A DNA stretch of 11,254 nt, from contig JAFQVC010000203.1 of the NCBI GenBank assembly GCA_017408205.1, forward strand, positions 1-11,254. The letters run 5' to 3'. Numbering within the stretch: position 1 is the first letter of the stretch; each line of letters begins with the position of its first letter. Source of the DNA: Clostridia bacterium (GTDB lineage: Bacteria; Bacillota; Clostridia; Monoglobales; Firm-18). Of this stretch, positions 11,142 through 11,254 are shown piece by piece. The notes below the pieces were generated by a model. That model was given only the letters and a program-made list of their open reading frames with translations, was not told where the DNA came from and did not search any database. The translations under genes and the position numbers were made by a program.

Positions 11142-11254
11142 ATGCCGCGCAACAAGGATATTAAAAAAGTAATGGTAATCGGCTCAGGGCCTATCGTTAT
11201 CGGACAGGCAGCAGAATTTGACTATGCAGGAACTCAGGCATGCAGAGCGTTAAA
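11142..11254 (+). CDS. carB: Carbamoyl phosphate synthase large subunit (5' end only)
   Basis: The first 37 codons are present, and the gene runs off the right edge (the full protein is usually ~1,070 residues). The N-terminus, Asp-Ile-Lys-Lys-Val followed by [10 protein letters not shown] (14-23) and Glu-Phe-Asp-Tyr-Ala-Gly-Thr-Gln-Ala, is the highly conserved start of CarB, at the pre-ATP-grasp domain. CarB makes carbamoyl phosphate from ammonia (supplied by CarA from glutamine), bicarbonate and two ATP, for pyrimidine and arginine synthesis. The start is ATG with AGGAGG at 11129-11134 and 7-nt spacing. No carA lies immediately upstream, so carB is the first structural gene of this unit. 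Expression is expected to be controlled by the leader peptide and attenuator just upstream. No PyrR-binding-loop motif was noticed. Confidence 0.93.
   Translation, partial: MPRNKDIKKVMVIGSGPIVIGQAAEFDYAGTQACRAL

Noticed and set aside
1..11254. CRISPR arrays, tRNA or rRNA genes, insertion sequences, transposases, phage genes
   Set aside because: No spaced short repeats, no cloverleaf or rRNA sequence, and no transposase or integrase frame was seen on either strand.

Overview
The window looks like chromosomal DNA of a low-GC Gram-positive bacterium, most likely an anaerobic member of the Clostridia. The reasons are AT-rich intergenic DNA, strong AGGAGG-type ribosome binding sites, sigma-A promoters with 17-bp spacers and extended -10 elements, a lactate dehydrogenase/ETF remnant of the type found in anaerobes, and tmcAL. 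All genes lie on the + strand. The species cannot be named from this sequence.

Left part (1-2897): the 3' portion of a C39-like papain-fold protein is followed after 4 nt by a TetR-family repressor. A terminator whose tail overlaps the next promoter comes next, then putP, a Na+/proline symporter, which ends at a strong terminator.

Middle (2930-6954): an Lrp/AsnC regulator with a probable TTG start is followed, without a terminator, by a three-gene NAD(P) transhydrogenase operon: pntAA (soluble NAD(H) domain dI), pntAB (small membrane subunit) and pntB (membrane domain dII plus nucleotide domain dIII). PntB is abnormal. Its C-terminal dIII is present twice in tandem, with 148 of 150 residues identical but about 41 of 450 bases different, almost all in silent positions. 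Both copies therefore appear to have been kept under protein-level selection. Both copies also carry Asn-Phe-Asp where E. coli PntB has Lys-Arg-Ser contacting the NADP 2'-phosphate.

Right part (6966-11254): a promoter drives a cytoplasmic DUF4838 (glycosidase-like) protein. A decayed lactate-oxidation locus follows: the first 30 codons of etfB (ETF beta subunit) run directly into the C-terminal half of an FAD-linked lactate/glycolate oxidase (lctD/glcD), which implies a large internal deletion. Next is tmcAL (tRNA-Met cytidine acetate ligase), whose only start codon giving a complete N-terminus is ATT.

The window ends with the start of carB (carbamoyl phosphate synthase large subunit). carB has its own promoter, a 21-codon leader peptide ending in U-rich codons, and an intrinsic terminator whose 5' arm overlaps the leader stop codon. 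This layout closely parallels the UTP-sensing pyrBI attenuator of E. coli.

The strongest candidates for something new are the duplicated dIII of PntB and the leader-peptide attenuator of carB. The ATT start and the etfB-lctD scar come next.
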